Assembly (NCBI RefSeq): GCF_009392895.1
Contig: NZ_CP045488.1
Span: 1,054,001 to 1,118,000, forward strand
Reading direction: 5' to 3'
Origin: Natronorubrum aibiense
GTDB lineage: Archaea > Halobacteriota > Halobacteria > Halobacteriales > Natrialbaceae
Length of the DNA: 64,000 nucleotides
Below the pieces are notes generated by a model, which was not told the origin of the DNA, did no database searches, and saw only the letters and a program-made list of their open reading frames with translations. Within the stretch, counting starts at the first letter, position 1, and each line of letters opens with the position of its first letter. Position numbers and translations under genes: made by a program. Positions 63,780-64,000 of the stretch are shown piece after piece.

Positions 63780-63980
63780 AGAACGTTTGAGACACCCTGT
63801 TGAACCGCTGTGGTGTCTCGGTCAGCAAGATAACTCCGAGTCCCCTGCCGGGATAGGAGTAACGGCAGTGTGGCCCTGCCAGCGGCCTGTCATGCCGACA
63901 GGTCGTAAACCAGCAAATATCCCAACCTAACGGTGCGGTGCCGTGGGAAGCCTCGCCGTTTACGGCGAGGAGGAGGTCAC
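63780..63980 (+). ncRNA. Possible omega-RNA/right end of a TnpB element
   Basis: A run of structured, non-coding sequence: GAGACACC...GGTGTCTC, a GCCGGGATAGGAGTAACGGC segment, then GGTGCGGTGCCGTGGGAAG leading to the perfect 8-bp hairpin CCTCGCCG-TTTA-CGGCGAGG (63951-63970) and AGGAGGTCAC. From memory this is the conserved 3' end of haloarchaeal TnpB elements, where the guide (omega) RNA is encoded. No intact tnpB is upstream in this window, so it is an orphan or remnant. Not confirmed. Confidence 0.4.
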
Positions 63981-64000
63981 ACCATACTGTAGCCCTCCGT

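Larger units (their letters stand above)
63385..64000. other. Gene-free region with TnpB-element-like ends
   Basis: 616 bp. The first ~120 bp is AT-rich and is the likely promoter region of the giant regulator. From ~63560 several palindromes resemble the right ends of TnpB-type IS elements (63571-63643 and 63951-63970). No protein of useful length is present, so the parent transposase has been lost or lies outside the window. Confidence 0.5.

Overview
This 64 kb window is chromosomal DNA from a halophilic archaeon (class Halobacteria), most likely of the Natrialbales. The evidence is high GC coding sequence, very acidic proteins, Tat-type secretion signals, a PGF-CTERM protein, haloarchaeal output-domain (HalOD1) proteins, a bacterio-opsin-activator-type regulator, the haloarchaeal TatC pair, and many genes that start directly at the predicted transcript 5' end about 25-30 bp after a TATA box. 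Most of it is a conserved core region, densely packed in short operons. Mobile DNA is limited to a possible remnant near 40.4-40.8 kb and another at the right edge. LAYOUT. 0-6.2 kb: a partial Tat lipoprotein gene, then the translation/secretion cluster rpl39e-rpl31e-eif6 and rpl18a-pfdA-ftsY, interrupted by an oppositely oriented ASCH-domain gene; then a secreted HExxH protein and thpR. 6.2-11 kb: an FAD oxidoreductase, TPR and DUF424 proteins, and a two-gene ABC exporter. 11-16.2 kb: iron-sulfur assembly genes sufS and sufU with an anchored B12-type binding protein and an HD hydrolase between them. 16.2-25 kb: radA, a PQQ-type propeller protein, the pspAB-htpX stress pair, the NMD3 homologue overlapping taw2, and an XPD/DinG-like helicase. 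25.2 kb: a tRNA-like element with an irregular anticodon arm and variable region. 25.3-34 kb: small metabolic and hypothetical genes, an alcohol dehydrogenase, a PHP phosphoesterase, a ferredoxin and an asparaginase. 34-39 kb: heme genes hemB and hemL flanking an ammonium transporter fused to a complete PII domain. 39-44 kb: membrane proteins, palindrome pairs resembling a small IS200/IS605-derived element, and a NasA-like molybdopterin oxidoreductase. 44-47.6 kb: divergent genes for the two haloarchaeal TatC proteins. 47.6-58.8 kb: an RHH regulator, a frameshifted small gene, rlmE, a uracil-DNA glycosylase, PCNA, PriL, a SWIM protein, an acyl-CoA dehydrogenase, Hjc and a CPBP protease. 59-63.4 kb: one 1469-residue PAS/GAF/HTH-10 sensor-regulator. 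63.5-64 kb: a gene-free stretch with palindromes like the right ends (omega-RNA regions) of TnpB elements. HOW IT FITS TOGETHER. The gene content is information processing (ribosome, SRP receptor, prefoldin, clamp, primase, recombinase, resolvase, glycosylase), protein export (FtsY; TatC proteins serving the many Tat substrates), Fe-S and heme biosynthesis, and nitrogen assimilation (Amt-PII, NasA-like). No defence island or CRISPR array is present. The least explained elements are a three-copy family of about 80-bp palindromic intergenic repeats between 49 and 54.2 kb, two copies of which begin at the stop codon of a gene; the irregular tRNA-like element; and the orphan TnpB-type ends.
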